From Aeromicrobium sp. Root344 (GTDB taxonomy: Bacteria > Actinomycetota > Actinomycetes > Propionibacteriales > Nocardioidaceae), in assembly GCF_001425755.1 (NCBI RefSeq), contig NZ_LMDH01000001.1:1954335-2018334 (forward strand): a stretch of 64,000 bases of DNA, in the 5' to 3' direction. The position numbers were made by a program, and so were the translations under genes. Position 1 is the first letter of the stretch, and each line of letters begins with the position of its first letter. Below, piece after piece: positions 34,442 through 43,529 of the stretch. The notes below the pieces were generated by a model, which saw only the letters and a list, made by a program, of their open reading frames with translations, did not search any database and was not told where the DNA came from.

Positions 34442-36108
34442 GCGAACAGTACGTCGTCGGAGTCGACTACGGCACCCTCTCGGGGCGTGCCCTGGTCGTC
34501 TCGGTCAAGGACGGCCGCGAGCTCGCGAGCGCTGTGCACCCGTACGCGCATGCCGTGATCAGCGACGCGCTGCCCACGACGCCGGGCTCGCCGCTGCCGC
34601 CCGACTGGGCGCTGCAGGTGCCGTCGGACTATGTCGACGTGCTGCGCACCGCGGTCCCCGAGGCCGTACGCGCTTCGGGCATCGACCCGGCCGACGTCAT
34701 CGGCATCGCGACCGACTTCACCGCGTGCACCATGGTGCCGACGCTCGCCGACGGCACGCCGCTCAACGAGCTGCCGCAGTTCGCCGATCGGCCCCACGCG
34801 TACGTCAAGCTCTGGAAGCACCACGCAGCGCAGGGCCAGGCCGACCGCATCAACGCGCTCGCCGAGCAGCGGGGCGAGGCGTGGCTGCCGCGCTACGGCG
34901 GGCTGATCTCGTCGGAGTGGGAGTTCGCCAAGGGCCTGCAGGTGCTCGAGGAGGACCCCGAGGTCTACGCCGCGATGGAGCGCTGGGTCGAGGCTGCCGA
35001 CTGGATCGTCTGGCAGCTCTGCGGCACGTACGTCCGCAACGCCTGCGCCGCCGGCTACAAGGGCATCCTGCAGGACGGCGCCTATCCGGGCGCTGACTTC
35101 CTCGCCGGGCTCAACCCCGCCTTCGCCGACTTCGTGAGCGCCAAGCTCGACCAGCCGATCGGCCAGCTCGGCCGCCCGGCGGGCACGTTGACCGCCGAGG
35201 CCGCAGGCTGGACCGGGCTGCCCGAGGGCATCGCCGTCGCGGTCGGCAACGTCGACGCGCACGTCACGGCACCGGCTGCCCAGGCCGTCGACGCCGGCCA
35301 GATGGTCGCGATCATGGGCACCTCGACGTGCCACGTCATGAGCGGCAGCGTCCTGCGTGAGGTGCCCGGCATGTGCGGCGTCGTCGACGGCGGCATCGTG
35401 TCCGGCACGTGGGGCTACGAGGCCGGCCAGAGCGGGGTCGGCGACATCTTCGGCTGGTTCGTCGACCACGGCGTGCCGGCGTACGTGCGCGAGGCCGCGG
35501 ACGCGGCGGGCGTCGGCGTCCACGAGCACCTCACGGAGCTCGCCGCCAAGCAGCCGGTCGGGGCGCACGGTCTCGTCGCGCTCGACTGGCACAGTGGCAA
35601 CCGCTCGGTGCTGGTCGACCACGAGCTCACCGGCCTGATCGTCGGGCAGACGCTCGCGACCAAGCCCGAGGACGTCTACCGCGCCCTGATCGAGGCCACG
35701 GCGTTCGGCACCCGCACGATCATCGAGACGTTCAACGCCAGCGGGGTCCCGGTCGAGGAGCTCATCATCGCCGGCGGCCTGTCCAAGAACCCGCTCCTCA
35801 TGCAGATCTACTCCGACGTGACCCGCTTGCCGCTCTCGGTGATCGGGTCCGAGCAGGGCCCCGCTCTGGGCTCTGCCCTCCATGCTGCCGTCGCGGCTGG
35901 CGCGTACGCGGACATACGCGCCGCCGCGAAGGCTATGGGCTCCCTCAATCGGGCAGTCGTACTGCCCGATGAGGGACGCTCCAAGGTCTACGACCGGCTG
36001 TTCGCCGAGTACACCGCCCTCCACGACCACTTCGGCCGTGGCGGCAACGACGTGATGCACCGGCTCCACGCCCTGCGCCGCGAAGCGCTGGCGGGAGGCG
36101 CGGCATGA
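34438..36108 (+). CDS. araB: Ribulokinase
   Basis: The GTG start overlaps the regulator stop. The 556-residue FGGY-family kinase begins with VVGVDYGTLSGRALVV, the ATP/phosphate-binding loop of ribulokinases, and continues with IGIATDFTACT, GLISSEWEFAKGLQVL, IMGTSTCHVM and ALDWHSGNRS, all typical of AraB. It phosphorylates L-ribulose to L-ribulose 5-phosphate with ATP. Length and motifs distinguish it from xylulokinase (about 500 residues). It is followed directly by araD. Confidence 0.96.
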   Translation: MSEQYVVGVDYGTLSGRALVVSVKDGRELASAVHPYAHAVISDALPTTPGSPLPPDWALQVPSDYVDVLRTAVPEAVRASGIDPADVIGIATDFTACTMVPTLADGTPLNELPQFADRPHAYVKLWKHHAAQGQADRINALAEQRGEAWLPRYGGLISSEWEFAKGLQVLEEDPEVYAAMERWVEAADWIVWQLCGTYVRNACAAGYKGILQDGAYPGADFLAGLNPAFADFVSAKLDQPIGQLGRPAGTLTAEAAGWTGLPEGIAVAVGNVDAHVTAPAAQAVDAGQMVAIMGTSTCHVMSGSVLREVPGMCGVVDGGIVSGTWGYEAGQSGVGDIFGWFVDHGVPAYVREAADAAGVGVHEHLTELAAKQPVGAHGLVALDWHSGNRSVLVDHELTGLIVGQTLATKPEDVYRALIEATAFGTRTIIETFNASGVPVEELIIAGGLSKNPLLMQIYSDVTRLPLSVIGSEQGPALGSALHAAVAAGAYADIRAAAKAMGSLNRAVVLPDEGRSKVYDRLFAEYTALHDHFGRGGNDVMHRLHALRREALAGGAA

Positions 36109-36779
36109 CGCTCACGCAGGACGTCCAGGACACGATCCTGCGGTTGCGGCGCGAGGTGTGCGCCCTGCACGCGGAGCTGACCCGCTACGAGCTCGTCGTC
36201 TGGACGGCCGGCAACGTCTCGGCCCGGGTGCCCGGCGCCGACATGATGGTCATCAAGCCCAGCGGGGTCAGCTACGACGACCTGACGCCGGACAACATGG
36301 TCGTCACCGACCTCGACGGCACGGTGCTCGAGGGCCAACTCGCGCCGTCGTCGGACACCGCCGCCCAGGCGTACGTCTACCGGCACCTCCCGGAGGTCGG
36401 CGGCGTCGTGCACACCCACTCCACGTACGCCACGGCGTGGGCATCGCGCGCCGAGCCCATCCCGTGCGTGCTGACGATGATGGCCGACGAGTTCGGCGGC
36501 GAGATCCCGGTCGGGCCGTTCGCCCTGATCGGTGACGACTCGATCGGTCGCGGCATCGTCGACACGTTGCGCGACAGCAGCTCGCCGGCCGTCCTGATGC
36601 AGAACCACGGCGTCTTCGCGATCGGCAAGGACGCCCGCTCGGCGGTCAAGGCCGCCGTGATGTGCGAGGACGTCGCGCGCACGACGCACATTGCCCGACA
36701 GCTCGGTGAGCCGGTGCCCATCCGGCCGGACCAGATCGCCAGCCTCTTCGACCGCTACCAGAACGCGTACGGCCAGTGA
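36105..36779 (+). CDS. araD: L-ribulose-5-phosphate 4-epimerase
   Basis: The 224-residue class II aldolase-fold enzyme overlaps araB by ATGA. It has the substrate loop [21 protein letters not shown], the zinc ligands in HTHSTYA and the third His in QNHGVFAIG. It interconverts L-ribulose 5-phosphate and D-xylulose 5-phosphate, sending arabinose carbon into the pentose phosphate pathway. Fuculose aldolases share the fold, but the arabinose neighbours settle the identity. Confidence 0.95.
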   Translation: MTLTQDVQDTILRLRREVCALHAELTRYELVVWTAGNVSARVPGADMMVIKPSGVSYDDLTPDNMVVTDLDGTVLEGQLAPSSDTAAQAYVYRHLPEVGGVVHTHSTYATAWASRAEPIPCVLTMMADEFGGEIPVGPFALIGDDSIGRGIVDTLRDSSSPAVLMQNHGVFAIGKDARSAVKAAVMCEDVARTTHIARQLGEPVPIRPDQIASLFDRYQNAYGQ

Positions 36780-36808
36780 GCCCCGCGACCCATCAGAAGG
36801 AGACGTCC

Positions 36809-38311
36809 ATGAGCACCGCCGACCGCGAGATCTGGTTCCTGACCGGAAGCCAGGGCCTCTACGGCGAGGAGACGCTCCAGCAGGTCGCCGACCAGTCGCG
36901 CGAGGTCGCCGACACGCTGGCCGCTCACCCGGACCTCACGATCCGCATCGTGTGGAAGCCGGTCCTGACCTCGTCCGACGCGATCCGCCGGACGATCCTC
37001 GAGGCGAACGCCGACGACTCGTGCCTCGGCCTGATCGGCTGGATGCACACGTTCTCGCCGGCCAAGATGTGGATCAACGGGCTCGATGCGCTGCGCAAGC
37101 CGTTCCTGCACCTGCACACGCAGGCGCACCGCGAGATCCCGTGGTCCACGATCGACATGGACTTCATGAACCTCAACCAGGCCGCCCACGGCGACCGGGA
37201 GTTCGGCTACATCCAGACCCGCCTCGGGGTCGCCCGCAAGACCGTCGTCGGCCACGTCAGCAACCCTGACGTCGGTCGGCGCGTCGGCGTCTGGGTACGG
37301 GCTGCCGCAGGCGCCGCCGAGATGCGGTCGCTCAAGCTCGCCCGCTTCGGCGACAACATGCGCGACGTCGCGGTGACCGAGGGCGACAAGGTCGAGGCGC
37401 AGCTGCGGTTCGGCGTCTCGGTCAACACCTATGGCGTCAACGACCTCGTCGAGGTCGTCGACGCGGTCGACGAGACCGTGGTCGACAAGCTCGTCACGGA
37501 GTACCAAGACCTCTACGACGTCGCGGCCGAGCTGCGCGTCGGAGGGACGCGGCACGACTCGCTGCGTTACGGCGCGCGGGTCGAGGCCGGCATGCGCCAG
37601 TTCCTCGAGGAGGGCGGCTTCGGTGCGTTCACCACGAACTTCGAGGACCTCGGCGGGCTTCGCCAGCTGCCGGGGCTCGCGGTCCAGCGGCTCATGGCCG
37701 ACGGCTACGGCTTCGGCGGCGAGGGTGACTGGAAGACGTCGGTCCTCGTGCGTACGACCAAGGCCATGGCGGCCGGCCGCCCCGGCGGGACGTCGTTCAT
37801 GGAGGACTACACGTACCACCTGGAGCCGGGCAACGAGAAGTCCCTCGGCGCCCACATGCTCGAGGTGTGCCCCACGATCTCGACCAACAAGCCGACGATC
37901 GAGGTGCACCCGCTCGGCATCGGTGGCCGCGAGGATCCCGTACGCATGCGATTCATCGCCGACCAGGGCGAAGGCATCGTCGTGGGGCTCTCGGACCTGG
38001 GTGACAGGTTCCGCCTGACGGCCAACGACATCACCCTGGTCGAGCCCGACGAGCCGTTGCCCCAGCTGCCCGTCGCCTGCGCGGTCTGGCAGGCGCATCC
38101 GTCGCTCGCGACGGCGGCCGAGACCTGGATCATGGCCGGCGGCCCGCACCACACGGTGCTGTCCACCGCGGTCGGGATCGAGGAGTTCGACGACCTCGCC
38201 GAGATCCTCAGCACCGAGCTGCTGCACATCAACGCAGAGACGACGCCCAAGAGCTTCCTCCGGGAGCTCCGATGGAACCAGGCGTACCACCGGCTCGCCG
38301 CCGGTCTCTGA
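36809..38311 (+). CDS. araA: L-arabinose isomerase
   Basis: The ATG at 36809 is preceded by AAGGAGA at 36797-36803. The product has 500 residues, exactly the usual AraA length, and starts with [17 protein letters not shown], the family hallmark. Other conserved blocks are [44 protein letters not shown] (metal-site region, about residues 105-135) and [11 protein letters not shown]. It converts L-arabinose to L-ribulose and needs Mn2+. It completes the araBDA set, in gene order B-D-A. Confidence 0.97.
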   Translation: MSTADREIWFLTGSQGLYGEETLQQVADQSREVADTLAAHPDLTIRIVWKPVLTSSDAIRRTILEANADDSCLGLIGWMHTFSPAKMWINGLDALRKPFLHLHTQAHREIPWSTIDMDFMNLNQAAHGDREFGYIQTRLGVARKTVVGHVSNPDVGRRVGVWVRAAAGAAEMRSLKLARFGDNMRDVAVTEGDKVEAQLRFGVSVNTYGVNDLVEVVDAVDETVVDKLVTEYQDLYDVAAELRVGGTRHDSLRYGARVEAGMRQFLEEGGFGAFTTNFEDLGGLRQLPGLAVQRLMADGYGFGGEGDWKTSVLVRTTKAMAAGRPGGTSFMEDYTYHLEPGNEKSLGAHMLEVCPTISTNKPTIEVHPLGIGGREDPVRMRFIADQGEGIVVGLSDLGDRFRLTANDITLVEPDEPLPQLPVACAVWQAHPSLATAAETWIMAGGPHHTVLSTAVGIEEFDDLAEILSTELLHINAETTPKSFLRELRWNQAYHRLAAGL

Positions 38312-38343
38312 CCCTCACACCCACCAACTTTCGGGGAGACATC

Positions 38344-41300
38344 ATGAGCAGCCCTACCCATTTTCGGCCTGTGACCCGGGTCACATCAGCCTGTGTCGCG
38401 GTGCTCGCGCTCCTCGCAGGGTTGGTCGTGGGCGTGCCCATGGCGGCTCACGCGGCCGACGTGACGGACGGGCTCGTGCTCAAGTACGACCTGACGCAGA
38501 GCTCCGGCACGGCCGTCATCGACTCGTCGGGCAACGGGAGGAACGGCACGCTGACGGGCGGCGGCACCTGGGGCGGGGTCGACGGCCTCACGCTCGACGG
38601 CACCGATGACTACGTCAAGCTGCCCGACAACGTGATGACCGGCCTCTCGTCGATCACGGTGTCGCTCAACGTCAAGGTCGCCGCGACCCAGTCGACGCCC
38701 TACATGATCTGGGCGATGGGCAACACGACGAGCGGCGGCGTCGGCAACGGCTACCTGTTCGCGACGAGCGACTCCTACCGCGCCTCGATCGCGACGGGCA
38801 ACTGGACGACGGAGCAGACTGTCGACAAGACCGCCAACCTGGCGCGCGGCGTCTGGAAGACCCTCACCTACACCCTGGGCTCCGACAACGTGGCGCGACT
38901 CTACGAGGACGGGCTCGAGGTCGCGACCAAGAGCGGCGTGACGATCGACCCGTCGGCGATCGGCGGCGGCACCACGACCGCCAACTACCTCGGCAAGTCG
39001 GTCTACAACGGCGACAAGTTCCTCAAGGGCACCGTCCGCGACTTCCGTGTCTACAACCGCGCTCTGACCGCCTCGGAGGTTGCCTCCCTGGCTCCGTCGG
39101 ATGCCGACCTGGTCGCCGCGGACAAGGCCGCGCTGTCGCTCGGCGACCTCTCGGCCGTCACCGACAACCTGACGCTGCCCACCAAGGGCGATCGCGGCTC
39201 GGCCGTGACCTGGTCCTCCAGCAATCCCGCGGTCATCGCCAACAACGGCACCGTGACGCGGCCGGGACCGGCGGACGACCCTGCCACGGTCATGCTGACC
39301 GCGACGTTGACCCGCGGCACGGCGAGCGACACCAAGACGTTCCAGGCCACGGTGCTGCCCGCTGAGGGCGACCAGCAGAAAGCCGACGCCGACGCGGCGG
39401 CCATCAGCATCCCCGACGTCGACGACGTACGCGGCAACATCACGCTGCCCACCAGCGGCAGCCACGGCTCGGCGATCGCCTGGGCGTCCGACGACGCGTC
39501 GACCATCGACACCGACGGCATCGTGCACCGCCCCGCCCACGGCGCCGACCCGGCAACGGTCCACCTGAGTGCGACCGTCACGGTCGGCTCGGCCACCGCG
39601 ACGCGACAGATCACGGCGACCGTGACGCCGAAGCCGGACCTCGGCCCCTACGCCGGCTACGCGTTCAGCTACTTCACCGGCGCCGAGGAGAGCATCTTCT
39701 TCGCCGCCAGCCGCGGCAACAACGCCCTGCAGTGGGACGAGCTCAACGGCGGCAAGGCGACGTTGACGTCCACCAAGGGCACGACCGGCCTGCGCGACCC
39801 GTTCCTGATCCGCTCCCCCGAGGGCGACAAGTTCTACCTGATCGCGACCGACCTCGACATCGACGCCACCAACTGGGACGCGTCGCAGCGCACGGGCAGC
39901 AAGTACCTCGAGGTCTGGGAGTCGACCGACCTCGTGACCTGGTCCGAGCAGCGCCACGTCAAGGTCTCGCCCGACACCGCGGGCAACACCTGGGCGCCGG
40001 AGGCGTACTGGTCCGACGAGCTCGGCTCCTACGTCGTGTTCTGGGCGTCGAAGCTCTACGCCGAGAGCGACACCAACCACACCGGCTCGACGTACCAGAA
40101 GATGCTGTACGCGACGACGCGTGACTTCCGGACGTTCAGCAAGCCCAAGGTGTGGCAGGACTTCGGTGCCTCGCGCATCGACTCGACGGTGCTCAAGGAC
40201 GGCAGCACGTACCACCGCTTCACCAAGGACGAGGGCGGCGTGACGGGCTGCTCCGACATCATCCAGGAGAAGAGCGACGACCTGCTTGCCGTCGATGACG
40301 CCAGCCAGCCCGGCTGGGACATCAACAATCCCGCGTGGAAGATCGAGGACTCATGCATCGGCAAGAAGGCCGGCACGTCCGCGGTCGAGGGGCCGACGGC
40401 GTTCAAGGCCAACGCGGGCGACACGTCGGGCTCGAAGTTCTACCTGTTCACCGACGAGTACGGCGGACGCGGCTACATCCCGCTCGGCACCGACGACATC
40501 AACGCCCCGGACTGGAAGGTCCCGGCCGGCTACAAGCTTCCCGGCAGCCCGCGCCACGGCACGGTCATCCCGGTCACGGCCGACGAGCTCAAGCGCCTGC
40601 GCAACGATCCCGACCCGGTCAAGGCGAACGCCGACGGCGAGGTCGTGCACTACACGTTCGACGGCACCTCCGGCACGACCGTGAAGGACGCGTCCGGCAA
40701 CGGCTATGACGGCACGCTCAGCGGGGATGCCAGCTGGGCTGGCGGCGCGCTGACCCTCGGCGGCACCAACGGCCACGTCAAGCTCCCGGACAACATCCTG
40801 ACCGGGATCAACAAGGTCACGGTCTCGACGAAGGTCTGGATCGACCCGGACCAGGCCACGCCGTACTTCATCTGGGGCCTCGGCAACACCGACTCCACCG
40901 GCACCGGCAGCGGCTATCTCTTCACCGGCGGCAACGACAAGTACCGGACCTCGATCGCCAGCGGCAACTGGACGACCGAGCAGACCGCCACGGACGATGC
41001 CGCCGCACCACGCGGGGCCTGGAAGACGCTGACCTACACGCTCGAGGACGGCACCGCCACGATCTATCTCGACGGCATCAAGGTCGGCGAGAAGACCGGC
41101 GTCACGCTCGTGCCCGGCGACATCGGCGGCGGTCGTACGACGGCCAACTACATCGGCCGGTCGGTCTACGCCGCCGACAAGTACCTCAAGGGCAAGGTCG
41201 CGGACTTCCGCATCTACAACCGCGCGCTGTCCGCCTCCGAGGTCAAGGAACTCGGCTCCGATCCGACCGCGATCACGGGCGTCGAGCTCGACAGCCTCAA

Positions 41301-43431
41301 GGTCGCCCCGATCATCGACGCCGCGACGAGCACCGTCACGCTCCCGGTCAAGGCGGGCACCGACCTGACGGCGCTGCAGCCGGCGTTCGACATCGCGCCG
41401 ACGTCGACCATCACGCCCGAGGTCACCGGGCCGATCGACCTGAGCAGCGCGAAGACGTTCACCGTCACCGGCGCCAACGGCGACACCCGGGACTGGAAGG
41501 TCCGCGCGGTCGAGATGAAGTCGCCGATCCTGCCGGGCTACAACGCCGATCCCAACATCGTGCGGTTCGGCGACATCTACTACATCTATGCGACCACCGA
41601 CGGCATCGCCGGCTGGGGCAGCTCGAAGTTCAAGGTGTGGTCGTCCAAGAACCTCGTCGACTGGACCGAGCACGGCACGATCCTCGACCTGGGCCCGGAC
41701 ATCTCCTGGGCTGACAGCAACGCCTGGGCGCCGACCGCGACCGAGAAGGACGGCAAGTTCTACTTCTACTTCTCGGCGCAGCAGAACATCGGCGTCGCGG
41801 TCTCCGACTCGCCGCTGGGACCGTTCACGGACCCCATCGGCAAGCCGCTGGTCAGCAAGGCCGACTACAACAACGCCCAACAGATCGACCCGGCGGTGTT
41901 CACCGACGACGACGGCACGTCCTACCTCTACTGGGGCAACGGCAAGTCGTACGTCGTGCCGCTCAACCCGGACATGACGTCGTACGACGTCTCCAAGCGG
42001 GTCGAGCTCACGGGGCTCACGGGCTTCCGCGAGGGCATGTTCATGACCAAGCGCGCCGGCAAGTACTACGCGTCGTGGTCGATCGACGACACCGGCAGCG
42101 AGAACTACCGGGTCGGCTACGCCATCGGTGACAGCCCCACCGGTCCGTTCACCAACAAGGGCGAGATCCTCACCAAGGACCCGAGCCTCGGCATCCTCGG
42201 CACGGGGCACCACTCGATCGTCCAGGTGCCCGGGACCGACGACTGGTACATCGCCTACCACCGGTTCGCGATCCCGGGTGGCGACGGCACGCACCGGGAG
42301 ACCACGATCGACCGGCTCTACTTCAACGCCGACGGCACGATCAAGAAGGTCGTCCCGACCCTCGAGAGCGTCGATCCGCTGACGTACGAAGGACCCGCGC
42401 CGCAGGCCGAGGTCTCGCATGCCGGCACGGGTGGCTGGTACGGCCAGGGTGCCGCGCTGACCCTCACGGGCGGCAGCGGCGTCAAGACGCTGCAGTACCG
42501 CATCGCCGACGGGGCGTGGACGACGTACGACGCACCGGTCACTCTCGTCGCCGGGACCTACGGCATCGACTACCGCGCCCAGGGCGACAACCTGATGTGG
42601 AGCGACGCCTCGTCGCTCGCCGTCAAGGTCGACCTCACGGAGCCGGCGACCTCGGCGAAGCTCGACGACCGCACGGTGACGCTGACCGCGACGGACGACG
42701 AGTCGGGCGTCGCATCGGTGCAATACCAGCTCGAGGGCGGCGACTGGTTGGCCTACACGGCACCGGTCGTGGTCGACGGAGCGGCGCACACGCTGACCTA
42801 CCGGGCCACCGACCACGCCGGCAACCAGGGTGCGACGGGATCGCTCGAGATCGCCAAGGCCGTCGACCCCGGTCCCGGCCCGGCTCCGGTCGCGACGACC
42901 GCCCCGGTCGTGCTCGGCGTCCCGCGGGTCGGGGCACTCCTGACGGCGTTCGACGGCGAGTGGGACCAGACCGGGCTGACGTTCACGCGGCGCTGGTCGC
43001 GCGACGGCGCGCCGATCAGCGGCGCGACGGGACGGACCTATCGGCTGACCGGCAAGGACGCCGGGCACCGGATCTCCGTGCAGGTCACCGTCACGAAGAC
43101 CGGCGTCACGCCCGGCACCGCGGTCTCGCAGCCGACTGCCAAGGTCGCGAAGGCGTCCAGTCGTACGCGCGCCTCGCTCAACGACACCTCGGTGCGCAGC
43201 GGCACGACCGTCACGCTGCGCGCGACGATCAGCGCCAGCGGCGTCACGCCGGACGGCAAGGTCGACATCTCCTACCGCGGCCGGCACATCAAGACGTTGA
43301 CGGTGCGCGGCGGCAAGGTCTCGTCGAGCTATCGCGTCGTCAAACGAGGCCTGCACACCTTCACGTTCTCCTACCGGGGATCTGCGGGTGTGCTCTCCAG
43401 CTCGGACACGGTCAGGATCCGCGTCCGCTAA
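38344..43431 (+). CDS. Secreted multidomain arabinan-degrading enzyme with two GH43 modules
   Basis: The ATG at 38344 follows GGGGAG by six bases; the product has 1695 residues. Signal peptide 1-37 (cut after AHA). Domains in order: LamG/concanavalin-like (about 42-250), two atrophied Ig-like repeats (253-431), a first GH43-like propeller (433-760) with RDPF, RIDSTV and VEGPTAF, a second LamG (763-974) very similar to the first, a beta-sandwich linker (979-1057), a second GH43 propeller (1063-1346) with ADPNIV, QIDPAVF and REGMF, and Ig-like modules to the end. The GH43 Asp/Asp/Glu triad is present in both propellers. It probably removes arabinose from arabinan side chains or ends. Exo versus endo action cannot be told. 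Confidence 0.88.
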   Translation: MSSPTHFRPVTRVTSACVAVLALLAGLVVGVPMAAHAADVTDGLVLKYDLTQSSGTAVIDSSGNGRNGTLTGGGTWGGVDGLTLDGTDDYVKLPDNVMTGLSSITVSLNVKVAATQSTPYMIWAMGNTTSGGVGNGYLFATSDSYRASIATGNWTTEQTVDKTANLARGVWKTLTYTLGSDNVARLYEDGLEVATKSGVTIDPSAIGGGTTTANYLGKSVYNGDKFLKGTVRDFRVYNRALTASEVASLAPSDADLVAADKAALSLGDLSAVTDNLTLPTKGDRGSAVTWSSSNPAVIANNGTVTRPGPADDPATVMLTATLTRGTASDTKTFQATVLPAEGDQQKADADAAAISIPDVDDVRGNITLPTSGSHGSAIAWASDDASTIDTDGIVHRPAHGADPATVHLSATVTVGSATATRQITATVTPKPDLGPYAGYAFSYFTGAEESIFFAASRGNNALQWDELNGGKATLTSTKGTTGLRDPFLIRSPEGDKFYLIATDLDIDATNWDASQRTGSKYLEVWESTDLVTWSEQRHVKVSPDTAGNTWAPEAYWSDELGSYVVFWASKLYAESDTNHTGSTYQKMLYATTRDFRTFSKPKVWQDFGASRIDSTVLKDGSTYHRFTKDEGGVTGCSDIIQEKSDDLLAVDDASQPGWDINNPAWKIEDSCIGKKAGTSAVEGPTAFKANAGDTSGSKFYLFTDEYGGRGYIPLGTDDINAPDWKVPAGYKLPGSPRHGTVIPVTADELKRLRNDPDPVKANADGEVVHYTFDGTSGTTVKDASGNGYDGTLSGDASWAGGALTLGGTNGHVKLPDNILTGINKVTVSTKVWIDPDQATPYFIWGLGNTDSTGTGSGYLFTGGNDKYRTSIASGNWTTEQTATDDAAAPRGAWKTLTYTLEDGTATIYLDGIKVGEKTGVTLVPGDIGGGRTTANYIGRSVYAADKYLKGKVADFRIYNRALSASEVKELGSDPTAITGVELDSLKVAPIIDAATSTVTLPVKAGTDLTALQPAFDIAPTSTITPEVTGPIDLSSAKTFTVTGANGDTRDWKVRAVEMKSPILPGYNADPNIVRFGDIYYIYATTDGIAGWGSSKFKVWSSKNLVDWTEHGTILDLGPDISWADSNAWAPTATEKDGKFYFYFSAQQNIGVAVSDSPLGPFTDPIGKPLVSKADYNNAQQIDPAVFTDDDGTSYLYWGNGKSYVVPLNPDMTSYDVSKRVELTGLTGFREGMFMTKRAGKYYASWSIDDTGSENYRVGYAIGDSPTGPFTNKGEILTKDPSLGILGTGHHSIVQVPGTDDWYIAYHRFAIPGGDGTHRETTIDRLYFNADGTIKKVVPTLESVDPLTYEGPAPQAEVSHAGTGGWYGQGAALTLTGGSGVKTLQYRIADGAWTTYDAPVTLVAGTYGIDYRAQGDNLMWSDASSLAVKVDLTEPATSAKLDDRTVTLTATDDESGVASVQYQLEGGDWLAYTAPVVVDGAAHTLTYRATDHAGNQGATGSLEIAKAVDPGPGPAPVATTAPVVLGVPRVGALLTAFDGEWDQTGLTFTRRWSRDGAPISGATGRTYRLTGKDAGHRISVQVTVTKTGVTPGTAVSQPTAKVAKASSRTRASLNDTSVRSGTTVTLRATISASGVTPDGKVDISYRGRHIKTLTVRGGKVSSSYRVVKRGLHTFTFSYRGSAGVLSSSDTVRIRVR

Positions 43432-43439
43432 GACCCGGG

Positions 43440-43475
43440 CGGCACCACCTCCTCTCCTCCAGTGAGGTGGTGCCG
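43440..43475 (+). terminator. 12-bp stem-loop between the GH43 and GH51 genes, with an alternative partner
   Basis: CGGCACCACCTC (43440-43451) pairs perfectly with GAGGTGGTGCCG (43464-43475) around a 12-nt loop. CGGCACCACC occurs again at 43501-43510 and can pair with the same right arm (43466-43475). The two hairpins are mutually exclusive. There is no T-run. It may terminate part of the transcription or modulate the downstream gene. Confidence 0.6.
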
Positions 43476-43529
43476 GCCGGTTTCCACCCTCTTCCGTAGT
43501 CGGCACCACCCTCCGAGAGCAGGCACATC

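Noticed and set aside
40351..43509. 1052-residue antisense frame under the double-GH43 gene
   Set aside because: Same shadow composition; the + strand has a signal peptide and clear catalytic motifs.
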